From UBA710 sp051655145 (lineage in GTDB: Bacteria; Bacillota_I; Bacilli_A; Mycoplasmatales; Metamycoplasmataceae): a stretch of DNA of 64,000 bases. The position numbers were made by a program, and so were the translations under genes. Positions 1 to 9,785 of this stretch are shown here, in pieces. How positions within the stretch are numbered: position 1 is the first letter of the stretch; each line of letters starts with the position of its first letter. The stretch covers positions 16,328 to 80,327 of the forward strand of contig JBOFZK010000068.1 of the NCBI GenBank assembly GCA_051655145.1, given 5' to 3'. The notes under the pieces are model-generated. The model was given only the letters and a program-made list of their open reading frames with translations. It did no database searches and had not been told where the DNA came from.

Positions 1-463
1 AAAATAAATAAATTGATGCATAATGAATAATTTTTTTCACTTCTTCACCATTGGTTCCTGAAATATTACCAGAGGCAAAGAGAATGAATTGTTCAGGGAT
101 TGTCATAAACAGAATCACCATAGGCAGGGCAATTAATATTCCACTTCATATTCTATAGAATGTTATTTGACGGGTTTTAGAAAATTCTTTCGAGCCAAAG
201 TATTGACTCATCATTATGGATGTTCCTCCTAGTCAACCAATAATTATTAAAATTAAAAGAGTAATAAAGGGATTAGCAAGCCCTAAAGCCGTTTTTGCTA
301 TTTCTCCATCTTGACTTAAAAGAATTGCTAATGAGAAATTATCAACATAAATAACTGCAATTGAAAAAAAGGCTTGAATAGCCGATGGAAAAAATGTTTT
401 AGCTAGTGTTTTTAAAAACTTTTTGTCCCCAAAATGTTTTTCAATTTTATTTGTTGATATCAT
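1..463 (-). CDS. MATE-family efflux transporter, N-terminal part (cut by window edge)
   Basis: This gene starts at 463 and runs off the left edge, so only about 154 N-terminal residues are visible. After a short basic cytoplasmic start, the sequence has hydrophobic segments containing FFPSAIQAFFSIAVIYVDNF, then ALGLANPFITLLILIIIGW, then GGTSIMMSQYFG. That spacing, with a polar break followed by a glycine-rich stretch and an SQYFG-type motif, is what MATE multidrug/cation antiporters show in their first three membrane helices. Members of the family are about 450-550 residues and exchange Na+ or H+ for organic cations. It lies 13 bases downstream of rsmI on the same strand and is probably the last visible gene of a holB-rsmI-MATE unit. 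The substrate cannot be told. Confidence 0.8.
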
Positions 464-476
464 AATTTATTATAAA

Positions 477-1193
477 TTATATATCTTTATCATTTTTACT
501 ATACTTATTAATTTTAGTTCGTTTCTTTTTAGGAATATTTAATACCAAACAAAATTCTCCTTTTTTATTTTCTTCATTTATTAAAGGTAAAATTTGCTTT
601 GCAGTTCCTTCAAAAAAAGATTCATTTATTTTAGTCATTTCCTTAGCTAAAAATACTTTTTCTTCACCTTTAAAAACATAATCAATAGTTTCTAAAGAAA
701 CTAATAACTTATGTGTTGATACAAAATAAATATAAGTTCCTGTTTCTAATTTAGATAATTCATTTGTTATTGATTCTTTATTATGTTTTAAAAAACCTTT
801 AAAGAAAAAGGTATTATCAAAAGAAGACCAAACAAAAGCTGTTGTAACAGAACTAACTCCAGGAATTATTGTTACTTCAATATTTTCTTTTTTAGCATCA
901 TTTATAATTACAAAACCAGGATCTGATATTAAAGGCATACCTGCATCTGAAATAATAGCTACACTTTTACCTTGTTTTATTAAATTAATAATTCCTTTAG
1001 ATGAGTTTTTTTCATTAAAAGAATGATAAGAAATAAGTTTAGAAGAAGTTATATCATAATGGTTTAATAACTTAATACTATTTCTTTTATCTTCGCAAGC
1101 TATAATATCTACTTCTTTAAGGGTGTTTATAGCACGATAAGTTATATCTCCAAGATTTCCAATCGGAGTTCCTACTATAAATATTTTAGACAT
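477..1193 (-). CDS. rsmI: 16S rRNA (cytidine-2'-O-)-methyltransferase RsmI
   Basis: This is a 238-residue enzyme of the tetrapyrrole-methylase fold that methylates the 2'-oxygen of cytidine 1402 (E. coli numbering) in 16S rRNA with S-adenosylmethionine. The family's landmarks are clear: the N-terminal FIVGTPIGNLGDIT, then ACEDKRNS with the loop where other families bind precorrins, SDAGMPLISDPG, and IIPGVSSVTTA. The ATG at 1193 is chosen; a TTG directly before it would add one residue. The start overlaps the end of holB by 8 bases, so the two are probably translationally coupled, an arrangement common in Firmicutes and mollicutes. The C-terminus is lysine rich. The length is a little below the usual 270-290 residues, which is normal in mycoplasmas. 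Confidence 0.95.
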   Translation of the reverse strand: MSKIFIVGTPIGNLGDITYRAINTLKEVDIIACEDKRNSIKLLNHYDITSSKLISYHSFNEKNSSKGIINLIKQGKSVAIISDAGMPLISDPGFVIINDAKKENIEVTIIPGVSSVTTAFVWSSFDNTFFFKGFLKHNKESITNELSKLETGTYIYFVSTHKLLVSLETIDYVFKGEEKVFLAKEMTKINESFFEGTAKQILPLINEENKKGEFCLVLNIPKKKRTKINKYSKNDKDI

Positions 1194-2115
1194 CAAATGA
1201 ACTTTCTAAAGCAATTAAATATTTTTCTTTTTGTAATGCAAAATTCCCATGTTTGTTAATTGAAGATTTTAAATCATTGCCCGCAACTAAAATAGTTTCA
1301 AGATTAAAATTTAATGAAGAAAAACTATTCATTAATTTTTGATAATTTTTAAAAACAACTATTTCTTTTTTGGCAAGTTCTAAAAATAATATTTCTAATA
1401 TATTAACTATATTTTCATAATTTTTTTTATTCAATTTTAAATGAAGCATTGTTCTTAAACTTTCTTTATTGATTTTAATTTCTTCTAAGCTTTTCATTAG
1501 GTCTTTAAAATCTTTTTTAAATAATTCAAAATTATCTTCTATTTTTTGTTTATTATTTCCATAAATAGAAATTAATATTTCTTCATATCCTTCAAATTGT
1601 TTTTCTTGTTTTAATGAATCAATTAAATACTGATTTGGTTTTGGTTTTATATAAATATTTTGTGTTCTAGATTTTATAGTTGATATTACTTTACTAATTC
1701 TATTTGTAGTCATTATAATAACTGTATTTTTTGTTGGTTCTTCTATAAATTTTAATAAGGCATTTAAAGAATGCAATGATGCTTGATCAACGTCTTGGAT
1801 AAAAAGTATTTTTAGTTTATCTTTTACAAGTGATGTTTCTTGTAATTTATTTAAAGTTGCTAATATAATTTCATTTTTTGAAATAAAATTATTTTCTGGT
1901 TTTATTAAGGTTAAATCTGGATAATTTAAATCTTCTATTTTAATAGCGTTTTTATATTGATCCTTTTTATCTGATATTAATATTTTGATTGCTTGAAATG
2001 CTGGGGTAAAAATATCTGTTTTTTTATTTCCGTAAAACAAAAAAGCATGAAACAATTTATTGTTTTTTTTCATGTTCTCAAATATTTTTAATTCAGGGTT
2101 AATAGAATAGTTCAT
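1186..2115 (-). CDS. holB: DNA polymerase III delta' subunit (clamp-loader)
   Basis: This is a 309-residue clamp-loader subunit that would work with tau/gamma and delta to place the sliding clamp on DNA. The N-terminus has the delta'-type HAFLFYGNK in place of a working Walker A. It is followed by LKILFIQDVDQASLHSLNALLKFIEEP, which is the sensor and SRC-like region of the family, and by TVIIMTTNRISKVISTIKSR. The zinc-binding cysteines of longer DnaX proteins are absent, which separates it from dnaX. It heads a minus-strand unit with rsmI and the MATE gene. A TATAAT box sits 6 bases before its ATG and no Shine-Dalgarno sequence is present, so the transcript is probably leaderless. Confidence 0.88.
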   Translation of the reverse strand: MNYSINPELKIFENMKKNNKLFHAFLFYGNKKTDIFTPAFQAIKILISDKKDQYKNAIKIEDLNYPDLTLIKPENNFISKNEIILATLNKLQETSLVKDKLKILFIQDVDQASLHSLNALLKFIEEPTKNTVIIMTTNRISKVISTIKSRTQNIYIKPKPNQYLIDSLKQEKQFEGYEEILISIYGNNKQKIEDNFELFKKDFKDLMKSLEEIKINKESLRTMLHLKLNKKNYENIVNILEILFLELAKKEIVVFKNYQKLMNSFSSLNFNLETILVAGNDLKSSINKHGNFALQKEKYLIALESSFDV

Positions 2116-2121
2116 ATAAGA

Positions 2122-2127
2122 ATTATA
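2122..2127 (-). promoter_or_regulatory. -10 box of the holB unit
   Basis: TATAAT on the minus strand ends 6 bases before the holB ATG. Transcription would start at or within a base or two of the start codon. No ribosome binding site fits in the gap. Confidence 0.6.
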
Positions 2128-2169
2128 CTTATTGTTTTTAAAAAAAATAAAATCAAAAAATAATTTATA

Positions 2170-2175
2170 TATAAT
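2170..2175 (+). promoter_or_regulatory. -10 box of the ymdB-like gene
   Basis: TATAAT lies 6 bases before the ATG at 2182, with no AGGAG-type site between. It is divergent from the holB promoter within a 66-base intergenic region. Confidence 0.6.
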
Positions 2176-2181
2176 AATTAA

Positions 2182-2979
2182 ATGAATGATTATTTAAACG
2201 TATTATTTATTGGTGATATATTTGGCAAATCTGGCATTAAAAAAGTCGAAAAAGAGCTATCTAACATTAAAGAAAAATATCAAATAGATCTTGTTATTGC
2301 TCAATCAGAAAATGTTTCTGGAAGAAAAGGTTTTAATAAAGAAGACTATGAAAAATTAAGCCAAATTGGTGTAGATATTTTTACAATCGGAAACCATGTT
2401 TGAGCCAATAAAGAAATATATAATTTTATTGATAATAACAATATTATAAGACCCCTAAACATAAGTAATGAATATCCAGGAAAAGGAGTTGGTGTTTTTG
2501 AAGTTAAGGGAAAAAAAGTAAAAGTTGCTTCGGTTTTAGGTATTACTTTTAATGAATTATTAAAACCTTGAAAACAAGAAAAAGCAAATAACTTTTTCGA
2601 TGCAATTGATATTGAAATTAAAAAAAGCGATTATGATTTTTTTATAGTTGATTTTCATGCTGAAACAACGAGTGAAAAATATGTTTTTGGACATTACTTA
2701 GATAAAATGGGAGTTGATGCAATGTTAGGTACTCATACTCATGTTCAAACAAATGATGCAAAAATTCTTAAAAATAATATGGCTTTCATATCAGATGTAG
2801 GAATGACAGGGCCAATTGATTCATCAATCGGTGTTGAAATAGAAGCTGTTTATCAAAAAATGAGATTTAATAATAAGCTGGTTAGATTTGAAGCATCTAA
2901 TAATGAATCTGAATTTAATGGGGTTGTTTTAAACTTAAATAAAAAAGGAAGTAAAATTACTCCCCTTAAATTTATTTAA
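2182..2979 (+). CDS. YmdB-family metallophosphoesterase (TIGR00282)
   Basis: This 265-residue protein belongs to the YmdB/TIGR00282 group of calcineurin-like phosphodiesterases. Bacillus YmdB hydrolyses 2',3'-cyclic nucleotides and affects RNA turnover and biofilm genes. The metal-binding motifs appear in order: FIGDIFGKSG near residue 9, SENVSGRKGF near 42, IGNHVW near 70 (the W is a TGA codon), DFHAETTSEK near 157 and GTHTHVQT near 182. These are the dinuclear metal ligands, and none is missing. In-frame TGA codons would break the gene into pieces under the standard code. It is a one-gene unit with its own promoter and meets pfkA tail to tail 7 bases away. The in vivo substrate in mycoplasmas is not known. 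Confidence 0.93.
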
Positions 2980-2986
2980 ATTTTTT

Positions 2987-3970
2987 TTATTCTTGATTTA
3001 ATTTATTATATGTTTCAATTTTATCTTTAAAAACTGGTCTTGGTTTAGAAAGAGCTTCTAAAATTGGTGAAGAAGTTATTTTGTTATCATTTATACTGAT
3101 TGCAAGTCCTGATTTTCCTTCTAATAATAATCTTGTAGCAGCATAACCCATTTCTGTTGCTAAAACCCTTTCAGAAGCAGTAGGAATTCCTCCTCTTTGA
3201 ATATGTGAAAGAACAACTGCTCTTGTTGGAATTTTTGTTATCTTTTCAACTTCTTTAGCCATTGCATCTAAATTGTCATATAGTAATTCAGAAATAACAA
3301 CAATTACTGATTTTTTATTTTTTACATAAATTTGTGAATTAACAACATCTGCTATTTCATCAACATTTTTTTTATTCTCAGATGTTATGATTAATTCTGC
3401 TCCACAAGCTATTCCGCTATGTAATGCTAAATCACCAGCATATCTTCCCATAACTTCTACAAAAAAGCATCTTTTATGTGAAGTTGCAGTATCACGAATT
3501 TTATCAATTGCATTAACAATGTTTTCTAAAGCAGTGTTAAATCCAATTGTAAAATCTGTTGAAGAAATATCATTATCAATTGTTCCTGGTAATGCTATTG
3601 TTTTTACACCTAATTTATGTAAAAGTTGTGCTCCATGATATGAACCATCTCCACCAATAACAACTAAAGCTTCAATACCTAATTTATCTAAATTTTGTTT
3701 TGCTATTTTTCTTGTTTCTTCTTCTTTAAATTCAGGATATCTTGCAGAATAAATAAATGTTCCGCCTTTTGCAATATAGTCATCAATATAAATATCTTTT
3801 GCATTAAAAATATTATTTTCAACTAAACCTTTGTATCCATAATTTACTAAAAATGTTTCAATTCCAAACATTCTAGCTGATTTAACTATTGCTCTTACAG
3901 CATTATTCATTCCTTGCGAGTCTCCACCAGAAGTTAGAACAGCTATTTTTGTTATTTTTATATTATTCAT
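2987..3970 (-). CDS. pfkA: ATP-dependent 6-phosphofructokinase
   Basis: This is a 327-residue, full-length bacterial phosphofructokinase that converts fructose 6-phosphate and ATP to fructose 1,6-bisphosphate, the committed step of glycolysis. The signature elements are present: AVLTSGGDSQGMNNAVRA (phosphate loop), GGDGSYHGAQ (ATP site), PGTIDNDISSTDFTIGFNTA with the catalytic Asp of the TIDND motif, the allosteric/substrate segment VEVMGRYAGDLAL, and SHIQRGGIPTASER. An AAAGGAT ribosome binding site precedes the ATG. It is the last gene of the minus-strand run pgk - coiled-coil protein - tpiA - pfkA, with 24 bases separating it from tpiA. Confidence 0.97.
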   Translation of the reverse strand: MNNIKITKIAVLTSGGDSQGMNNAVRAIVKSARMFGIETFLVNYGYKGLVENNIFNAKDIYIDDYIAKGGTFIYSARYPEFKEEETRKIAKQNLDKLGIEALVVIGGDGSYHGAQLLHKLGVKTIALPGTIDNDISSTDFTIGFNTALENIVNAIDKIRDTATSHKRCFFVEVMGRYAGDLALHSGIACGAELIITSENKKNVDEIADVVNSQIYVKNKKSVIVVISELLYDNLDAMAKEVEKITKIPTRAVVLSHIQRGGIPTASERVLATEMGYAATRLLLEGKSGLAISINDNKITSSPILEALSKPRPVFKDKIETYNKLNQE

Positions 3971-3994
3971 TTTTTATCCTTTTATTATTTAATA

Positions 3995-4711
3995 TTATTT
4001 TTTAATTAGAGAAGCAAATGAATTTGGTAAAAGAGAAGCTCCCCCTACTAAAGCACCATCAATATCATTTTGAGAAATTAAATTATTAATTGTCTCAGGA
4101 CTTACTGATCCACCATATTGAATGATTGTTTGTTCTGATGTTAATGATCTTATAAAACCACACATTTCTTGTGCGTATTCGATTGTAGCTGTTTTACCAG
4201 TACCGATTGCTCAAATTGGTTCATAAGCAATAATAATTTTAGATAAATCTATTCCCTTTAAACCTTTTTCAAGTTGTTTTTTAATAATTTCTTTTGATAG
4301 TTTCTTTTCGTATTCATCTTCAGTTTCACCAACACAAATTATTGGTGTTATTCCATGCTTAAGAGCCATTTGTGCTTTTTCATTAACTATTGCATCAGTT
4401 TCATGTTGATATTGTCTTCTTTCTGAATGACCAATAATAGAATATTTAATTTTAAAAGAATCAAGCATATTAGCACTAATGTCTCCTGTATATGCTCCAG
4501 TCTCTTTATTTGATATATCTTGTGAAACTATTTTTAAATATTCAGGTGCTTCTTTAATAGCTTCCTGAATATTTATAAATGGAACGGCTATTCCTGCTAT
4601 TAAATTTTCTTTTAAAGAAAAATTTATTTTCTTTATTTCAGCAAAAAATTCTTTTGTTTCTTGCTGGTTTTTATTCATTTTTCAATTGCCTATAATTACT
4701 ATTTTTCTCAT
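3995..4711 (-). CDS. tpiA: Triosephosphate isomerase
   Basis: This 238-residue TIM-barrel enzyme interconverts dihydroxyacetone phosphate and glyceraldehyde 3-phosphate. The N-terminus has the substrate-binding lysine in GNWKMN (the W is TGA). The electrophilic histidine is in SIIGHSERR, and the catalytic glutamate is in IIIAYEPIWAIGTGK, again with TGA for tryptophan. The ATG at 4711 is chosen because it gives the complete GNWKMN start and follows an AAGGAT ribosome binding site by 4 bases; starting at the next methionine would remove an active-site residue. It sits between the 686-residue coiled-coil gene and pfkA in the glycolytic operon. Confidence 0.96.
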
Positions 4712-4749
4712 TTTTATCCTTAATTAATTAATATATTTATTATATTATT

Positions 4750-6810
4750 TTAACCTTTTTTTGAAGAAAAAGATAATTCAGAAGCATATTGAATTGTTTT
4801 TTCTGCTCTTTCGGTACAAACATAGAAATTACCTTTTAAAGCATTCACTTTTTTAAAGATATAATTTGCATTAATTCCTATATTTTTAGTAAATAATGCT
4901 TTATAAAAATCATCAATAATAAAATTATTATTTATTTGGAATTGTTGATATTTAGGATCATTTACAATTTTAAAATTTGTAAATCAAGAAACATAAGGAA
5001 ATGTTAAAAAATGATTTTGAAGAAAAATATCAAAAACTATATTTTTCATCACTTTTGTATTTTGTATTATTTTAGATATTGATAGATTTACTGCTAATCT
5101 TGCAATTAAATTTACATCAAAAATAGTTGAATAATGTTTATCATTTGATCCTCTTAAAAAGATTCTTATAAATGATTGATTTGTTTTTTTATTTTCAATA
5201 TCTTTATATATAAAAATATCTAAAAATACATCTAATTCATTAAATAAATTATATAAAAGTGCTCTCATTCTTTCAAGGAATTCTTCTGGTAAATCTTTAA
5301 AAGAAATAAAGATTGAAGAAATTGATGAATAAGGAACTGTTACCAATTGTTTATTTTGAAAATAATTATCAATTTTTTTAATTAATAAAGCTGGATGTCT
5401 AAGGAAATTTTTAACTTCTTCAGGATCTATTATTTTATATTTATCATTTAATTTTATAACGTTATATGTTGAATTTTTATATGTAAAAGTAATTTGTTTG
5501 TTTCTTGCTTTAATAGCTAAAGAAGAAGCTATATATTTTTCTTGACTAATTCTATTTGGATCAAAAAAATCAATATCTCATGAATATTTTGAATTTGTTC
5601 TAAATTCATCTTTTATAATAATTTCGCCAGCAAAATCTTTAGCAGCTATTTCATTTGGTCCATAAACTAATTCTCAATATTTATAATAAATAAAGTTTTT
5701 TTGTTTTTTTTCTAAAGCTTTAGATATTTCTTCTGTAATATTTTTTTCTTTTTCTTTTAATTGTTCTACTATTTCTTTATTAATATTTCTTTGTTCTTCA
5801 CTTTTTTTATTAATAAATTCAAGAATAGTTTCTATTTTATCCTCGATAATATGAGTTTGTTTAAGGAATTCTTCGGTTAATTCTTTAGGATTACCTTCTT
5901 TAATATTTTTATTGTAATTTATGTTGTTGTTATTTGAAGATAAATTATTATTTTGCATTTGCATTGGGATATTATTTTTATTCGGCAATATTGAAACAGG
6001 TTTTTCATCCAAACTTATATTTAATGTTTCTTTTATTAATTTTTTTTGAGTTTCTTTTTCTCGAATTTCTTTTATTACTCTTTCTTGAGCTTCTTTTAAT
6101 TCTTGAATTTGTTTTAATTCTTTTTCTTGAATTTCTTTTATTACTCTTTCTTGAGCATCTTTTAATTCTTGAATTTGTTTTAATTCTTTTTCTTGAACTT
6201 CTTTTAGTTCTTTTATTGCTCTTTCTTGATCTTCTTTTTCTTGAATTTCTTTTAATGCTCTTTCTTTAGCTCTTTTTTCTTCTTCTATATGAGCTTTATT
6301 CATTAAATCTAATATTTCAGATGGAGATATAAAACGATTATTTCTTTCATCATCTGGATTAATTGTTGTTTTTATCAAGGAAATAACTTGTTCATGAGAA
6401 CCATATTTACTTCTATTTTCTTCTCATTCTAATTCGAATTCATCTGTTTTAATTGAATAACCTAATTCTTTTTTAACTGATCTTTCTATATCAAAAACAT
6501 TAGTATTTGTATCATAAGAAATAGAGTTTTTTAAAACATCATAACCTTTAGGAGTTTTTTTAAATCTATATTGATCACCGTCAATAAAAAAAGGAACGCT
6601 TTGATTAACATAATCAGGCATTTTTTTCATAGTAGAACAATTAACAGGAATTCAATCATGTTTTTCTACATTAAATATTGTTCAACAAAAATTAGATGAT
6701 GTATCTTCAAATAAGTCAAAAGACATTTTTTCTAAAGTAAAATCATAAGAATAATTAACTATTCCTTTATTATATTCAATCCAAATCTTTTTTGCTTTTT
6801 CGTTTAACAT
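4750..6810 (-). CDS. Unknown 686-residue protein with a repetitive coiled coil, inside the glycolytic operon
   Basis: I do not recognise a family. The protein has no signal peptide or membrane helix and should be cytoplasmic. Residues about 1-150 are a mixed, possibly globular region. Residues about 175-260 are a highly charged Glu/Lys/Gln coiled coil built on a 22-residue repeat (for example ELKQIQELKDAQERVIKEI). Residues about 275-310 are an Asn/Gln-rich linker, followed by a second coiled segment to about residue 380 and a globular C-terminal half of about 300 residues ending SSKKG. The gene begins 32 bases after pgk and ends 38 bases before tpiA. No clear ribosome binding site precedes the ATG at 6810, and an in-frame stop lies just upstream. 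A structural or scaffolding role is an inference from the coiled coil and from its neighbour, the tailed PGK. Confidence 0.85.
6060..6205 (-). repeat. 66-bp tandem repeat encoding a coiled-coil unit
   Basis: Two near-identical 66-base units plus a diverged partial copy encode a 22-residue Glu/Lys/Gln heptad-like unit ending AQERVIKEI. The repeat start attactc recurs at 6074 and 6140. Confidence 0.75.
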
Positions 6811-6842
6811 TTTTCAAATTTAATAAATCAATTTACCTTATA

Positions 6843-8909
6843 TTATTTATCTTTTTTAACAGGAGGGTTTACTGGTTTATTAGTTTCTGTTTTATTTTCT
6901 GGTTTAACAGGAGGAGTAACTTTTTTAGTATCTGTATTAACAGCTGGTTTAACAGGAGGTATTGGATTATTCATTGGTTTTGCAGGAGGAGTAACTACTT
7001 TGTTTGTTGCTGTATTAGTATTAACAGCTGGTTTAACAGGAGGTATTGGATTATTCATTGGTTTTGCAGGAGGAGTAACTACTTTGTTTGTTGCTGTATT
7101 AGTATTAACACCTGGTTTTGCAGGAGGAGTTACTATTTTCTTAGTATCTGTATTAACTACTGGTTTAACAGGAGGAGTAACTACTTTGTTTGTTGCTGTA
7201 TTAGTATTAACACCTGGTTTTGCAGGAGGAGTTACTATTTTCTTAGTATCTGTATTAACTACTGGTTTAACAGGAGGAGTAACTACTTTGTTTGCTTCTG
7301 TATTAGTAACAGCTGGTTTATTAATAGTTGTTGTTCTTGTGAATAAACGTTTAAAGAATGATTCTTTTTTAGTATTTAAATTCATTGTATTTGTGCTAGC
7401 AACTGGTTTAACAGGAGGTATTGGAGTATTCATTGGTTTAACAGGAGTAGGAGTAACTACTTTATTCATTGTTACAGGTTGATTTACTTGAGAAATTTTT
7501 TTCTCTACCATTAATATTTCTTCTGATTTATTTTTATTTAATAATTCTGTTTCAACAACAGTTGTTTCATCTACAGGTAATTTTTTATTTGGATGATCTT
7601 CAACTTTAATAAAGATATCTTTATTTTTTTGTTCTTCATTAGATAACATTACATTTTTTTCTAATCTTAAAGGGTGCATTGGTTTTTCTTTAATTTGAGG
7701 AACAACAAATGTTGATTCTTGAATTGCATCAATTCCAGGTAAAGGTGCTCCTTCTAAAAATTGTAATGAAGCTCCTCCACCAGTTGAAATATGTGAAAAG
7801 AATTTTTCAAGACCTAAGTTATAAACAGCAGCGGCTGAATCACCACCACCTATAATTGAAAAACAGTCTTTTAATTCAGCAATTTGATTTGCTAATGCTT
7901 CAGTTCCTGTTTTATAATTAGAAAATTCAGCAACTCCCATAGGACCATTTCAAATAATAGTTTTTGCTTTTAATAATATTTTTTCAAATAAATCTATTGT
8001 TTTAGGACCAATATCTAATCCCATAAATCCATCAGGAATTTCTAATGAGTTTTCTGTATTAAATTTTGGTCTTGAATTTGAGAATGAACTTGATAGAGCT
8101 GAATCAATTGGTAAAATAATTTTATGAGAATATTGTTTTAAATATTGAGTAGCTAATGGAATTTGTTGTTCTTCAACTAATGAAGTCCCAACACCAAATC
8201 CTTGAGCTTTTAAAAATGTATATGCCATTCCTCCACCGATTATTAAATAATCAACTTTTTCGATTAAGTTAGCAATAACTTTAATTTTATCTGAAACTTT
8301 AGCTCCACCAATAATAGCTACCATTGGTTTTTGACTATGATAAACAGCTTTTGAAAGATTTTTTAATTCATCTAATATTAAGAAACCTATTGCAGATTCT
8401 TTAATATTATTAGCTATTCCAACATTAGAAGCATGTGCTCTATGTGAAGTACCGAAAGCATCGTTTACAAAAACATCTGCAAGACCTGCTCAGTATTTAC
8501 CTAGTGCTGGATCATTTTTAGATTCTGCATTATTATTTAAAACATCCTCAAATCTTGTATTTTCAAGAACTAAAACTGCTCCTGGTTCAAGTTCTTTAAT
8601 TTTTTGTTCTACTTCAGGGCCTGTTGATGTACTTGAAAAAATAACTTTTCTTTTTAATAATTGTGATAATTCTTTTGCTATTGGTCTTAAAGATTTTTTT
8701 AAAAAATCCTCTTTAGATTTAACTCTTCCAAGGTGTGATAATAAAATTACCTTTGAAGGCTCTTGGTTTAAAATATAATTTAATGTAGGGATTGCTGCTG
8801 CTATTCTAGAATTTGAGGTTATTTTTCCCCCTTCTAACGGAACATTAAAATCAACTCTTATGATTACTCTTTTGTTTTTAAAATTTACTTGTTCAATTGT
8901 TTTTTTCAT
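6843..8909 (-). CDS. pgk: Phosphoglycerate kinase with a 290-residue Pro/Thr/Lys repeat tail
   Basis: This is a 688-residue protein; ordinary PGK is about 395-415. Residues 1-398 are a complete kinase that transfers phosphate from 1,3-bisphosphoglycerate to ADP. Visible motifs are RVDFNVPL, LSHLGR, VLENTRFE, NDAFGTSHRAHAS, IIGGAKVSDK, WNGPMGV (W is TGA), GGGDSAAAV and HISTGGGASLQFLEG, so catalysis should be intact. After residue 400 comes a tail unlike any glycolytic domain: a Glu/Lys-rich linker, a basic patch ESFFKRLF, then repeats of the type VVTPPAKPxVNTNTATNK to the end. The ATG follows an AGGAG site. It heads the unit with the 686-residue protein, tpiA and pfkA. From memory, a PGK homologue is among the internal gliding ('jellyfish') proteins of M. 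mobile; the tail may be its structural part. Confidence 0.95.
6925..7320 (-). repeat. Tandem repeats of 84 and 102 bp in the pgk tail
   Basis: Two arrays are visible. An 84-base unit recurs at 6943 and 7027 (28 residues each), and a 102-base unit recurs at 7111 and 7213 (34 residues each), all in frame. Copies are almost identical at DNA level, which favours copy-number change by slippage or recombination without breaking the frame. Confidence 0.8.
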
Positions 8910-9119
8910 TTTATTCTCCTGTTTTATTTAATTCCAATAAACAAAAATTTATTTTTATTAAATTTATTCTTAAAAATTATAAACTAATTTTATTTTTCTT
9001 TTCATAGTATTTTATAACAAAAATATTATAAATTTTTTTATAATACAAATATTATAATACTAATTATTTAAATTATAATATTATAGATATTTAAAATTAA
9101 AATATTATTTAGGAGAAAA
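8910..9119. promoter_or_regulatory. Divergent intergenic region between pgk and deoC
   Basis: This 210-base region is over 85 percent A+T and holds promoters for both directions. Several TATAAT boxes fall between 9040 and 9090, so the exact -10 elements cannot be fixed by eye. Both flanking genes have an AGGAG ribosome binding site, in contrast to most unit-heading genes here. No RNA gene or other open frame was seen. Confidence 0.5.
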
Positions 9120-9782
9120 ATGGACATATCAAAATTTATTGATCATACATTATTAAAGCCAGAAGCTACAGAAAAAGATATAGATAAATTAATATTAGAA
9201 GCAGAAAAATATAATTTTTATTCAGTTTGTATAAATTCTTCTTGAGTAAAGTATGCAAAAGAAAAAATAAAAAGTAACGATCTTAAAATAACATCTGTTG
9301 TTGGTTTCCCATTAGGAGCAAATATAATGCAAAATAAGGTTCAGGAGGCTGAACTGGCAGTTAAACATGGCGCTGATGAAATCGATATGGTTATAAATAT
9401 AGGAAGACTTAAAGATGGTCAATACGATTATGTTTTAAATGAAATTAAAAAAATAAAACAAGCAATAGGAAGTAAAGTTTTAAAGGTTATTGTTGAAACT
9501 GCACTATTAAAAGACTATGAAATAGAGAAAATAACTGAAATAGTTTTAGGTTCTGGGGCTGATTTTATTAAAACTTCAACAGGTTTCTCTTATAGAGGGG
9601 CAAGTTTTTCTGATATTGAAATTTTTAATAAAATAATAAAAGGTAAAAATTTAAAAATAAAAGCTGCTGGTGGAATTAAAAACATTAATGACGCAATGAA
9701 ATATATTGAAATGGGTGTCTCAAGACTAGGTACTTCATCTTCTGTTGAACTTGTAAGTAATAAAGAAATTAAAGGTTATTAG
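9120..9782 (+). CDS. deoC: Deoxyribose-phosphate aldolase
   Basis: This 220-residue class I aldolase cleaves 2-deoxyribose 5-phosphate to glyceraldehyde 3-phosphate and acetaldehyde, feeding nucleoside carbon into glycolysis. The family hallmarks are visible: the N-terminal IDHTLLKPEAT, VVGFPLGAN, EIDMVINIG with its active-site Asp, the Schiff-base lysine in DFIKTSTGF near residue 150, and the second lysine in IKAAGGIKN. The ATG at 9120 follows AGGAG by 5 bases. gltX begins 3 bases after its stop, so the two are probably cotranscribed, although they share no pathway. Confidence 0.97.
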
Positions 9783-9785
9783 AAA

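Noticed and set aside
2401..2403. Apparent premature stops (TGA) in the ymdB-like gene, pgk, leuS, the giant permease and others, suggesting pseudogenes
   Set aside because: Each occurs where the family has Trp (for example GNHVW, WNGPMG), and the frames continue to a TAA or TAG; this is the mycoplasma code.
5934..6269. Plus-strand 111-codon leucine/phenylalanine-rich frame that looks like a membrane protein
   Set aside because: It is the antisense of the Glu/Lys coiled-coil repeat; AAA/GAA codons read backwards give TTT/TTC and CTT/CTC-like codons.
6792..7482. Two overlapping plus-strand frames (184 and 160 codons) opposite the pgk tail, one resembling a repetitive hydrophobic protein
   Set aside because: They are mirror readings of the in-frame pgk repeats; lack of stops follows from the repeat composition, and neither has a promoter or family match.
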